Source: CAYRGG01 sp964423745
Lineage (GTDB): Bacteria > Pseudomonadota > Gammaproteobacteria > Competibacterales > Competibacteraceae
NCBI GenBank assembly: GCA_964423745.1
Contig: CAYRGG010000083.1
Span: 1 to 14,634, forward strand
DNA length: 14,634 nucleotides
Direction: 5' to 3'
The first letter of the stretch is position 1. Each line of letters starts with the position of its first letter. Both the position numbers and the translations under genes were made by a program. The notes under the pieces are model-generated. The model was not told the origin of the DNA. It was given only the letters and a program-made list of their open reading frames with translations, and ran no database searches. This document shows, one piece after another, positions 14,382-14,634 of this stretch.

Positions 14382-14575
14382 ATGACCAAAAATGGCAAAA
14401 TTTATAAGCTGCAAGATACTCAGATGACGTGCTCCCTTCACCAAACCGCCAGCGCTTCTAACCAAGCGGTTCTAGTGGAGGCTTTGTGCTAAATTTTTGT
14501 GGCTATTCATCACCATCTAAGCCATACGACAATGATGGTGAATTCTGTAGTATGTTCAAACACGCAAATAGTTGT
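14382..14575 (-). other. tuf - tRNA-Trp spacer without a gene
   Basis: I see no gene in these 194 bases. Two inverted repeats are present: TCACCATC/GATGGTGA (14510-14517 and 14534-14541, 16-base loop) and AACCGC/GCGGTT (14444-14449 and 14466-14471). Neither is followed by a T-run on the transcript, so I see no intrinsic terminator after tuf, and read-through into the tRNA and secE is plausible. A TATAAA near 14400-14405 has no matching -35. Confidence 0.4.
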
Positions 14576-14634
14576 TTATTCAATAATCTTAGCGACGACA
14601 CCGGCGCCGACGGTACGCCCGCCCTCACGCACAG
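14576..14634 (-). CDS. tuf: Elongation factor Tu, C-terminal end (partial)
   Basis: Only the last 18 codons and stop are in the window, reading VREGGRTVGAGVVAKIIE. This is the conserved C-terminus of domain 3 of EF-Tu, the GTPase that brings aminoacyl-tRNA to the ribosome. The gene continues beyond the right edge. Its place upstream of tRNA-Trp and secE corresponds to the tufB position of E. coli. Whether a second tuf copy exists cannot be seen here. Confidence 0.95.
   Translation of the reverse strand, partial: VREGGRTVGAGVVAKIIE

Overview
The window carries the tuf - tRNA-Trp - secE - nusG - rplK - rplA - rplJ - rplL - rpoB - rpoC block of a gammaproteobacterium, all on the minus strand and filling bases 1825 to the right edge. 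NusG, the L11/L1/L10/L12 set, RpoB and RpoC read almost residue for residue like the Escherichia coli proteins. RpoB and RpoC both contain the large proteobacterial lineage insertions. Genus cannot be fixed from this window. The gene order with tRNA-Trp between tuf and secE is seen in many gammaproteobacteria, including Legionella/Coxiella-type lineages.

Layout from the right edge, in transcription order: the last codons of EF-Tu (14576-14634), a 194-base spacer, tRNA-Trp(CCA), secE, nusG, an AT-rich 264-base leader with nested hairpins, rplK and rplA (3-base gap), a 325-base structured leader, rplJ, rplL, an attenuator-like hairpin, rpoB, a 121-base spacer with a perfect 11-bp inverted repeat, and rpoC. 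A bidirectional terminator lies at the end of rpoC. The genes make the elongation factor, the SecYEG subunit SecE, the elongation regulator NusG, the L1 and L7/L12 stalks of the large ribosomal subunit, and the two large RNA polymerase subunits. The long spacers sit where E. coli uses autoregulation by L1 and L10 and where the rplL-rpoB attenuator adjusts RNA polymerase against ribosomal protein output.

The left 1.75 kb is a different, accessory-looking region on the plus strand, convergent with rpoC. It has a truncated IS481-type transposase start, a small exported protein of unknown function, a 2H-phosphoesterase of the ThpR (RNA 2',3'-cyclic phosphodiesterase) family, and a DUF985/Cupin_5 protein. 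The last three are closely spaced (4 and 29 bases) and may be cotranscribed. The str operon (rpsL-rpsG-fusA), which follows rpoC in many gammaproteobacteria, is absent here.

I do not see a clear undescribed system. The observations most worth following up are RNA structures in the spacers (rpoB-rpoC palindrome, rplJ leader, rplK leader), an apparent insertion in the RpoB lobe, a divergent acidic tail on RpoC, and an in-frame join between an IS fragment and an exported-protein gene.
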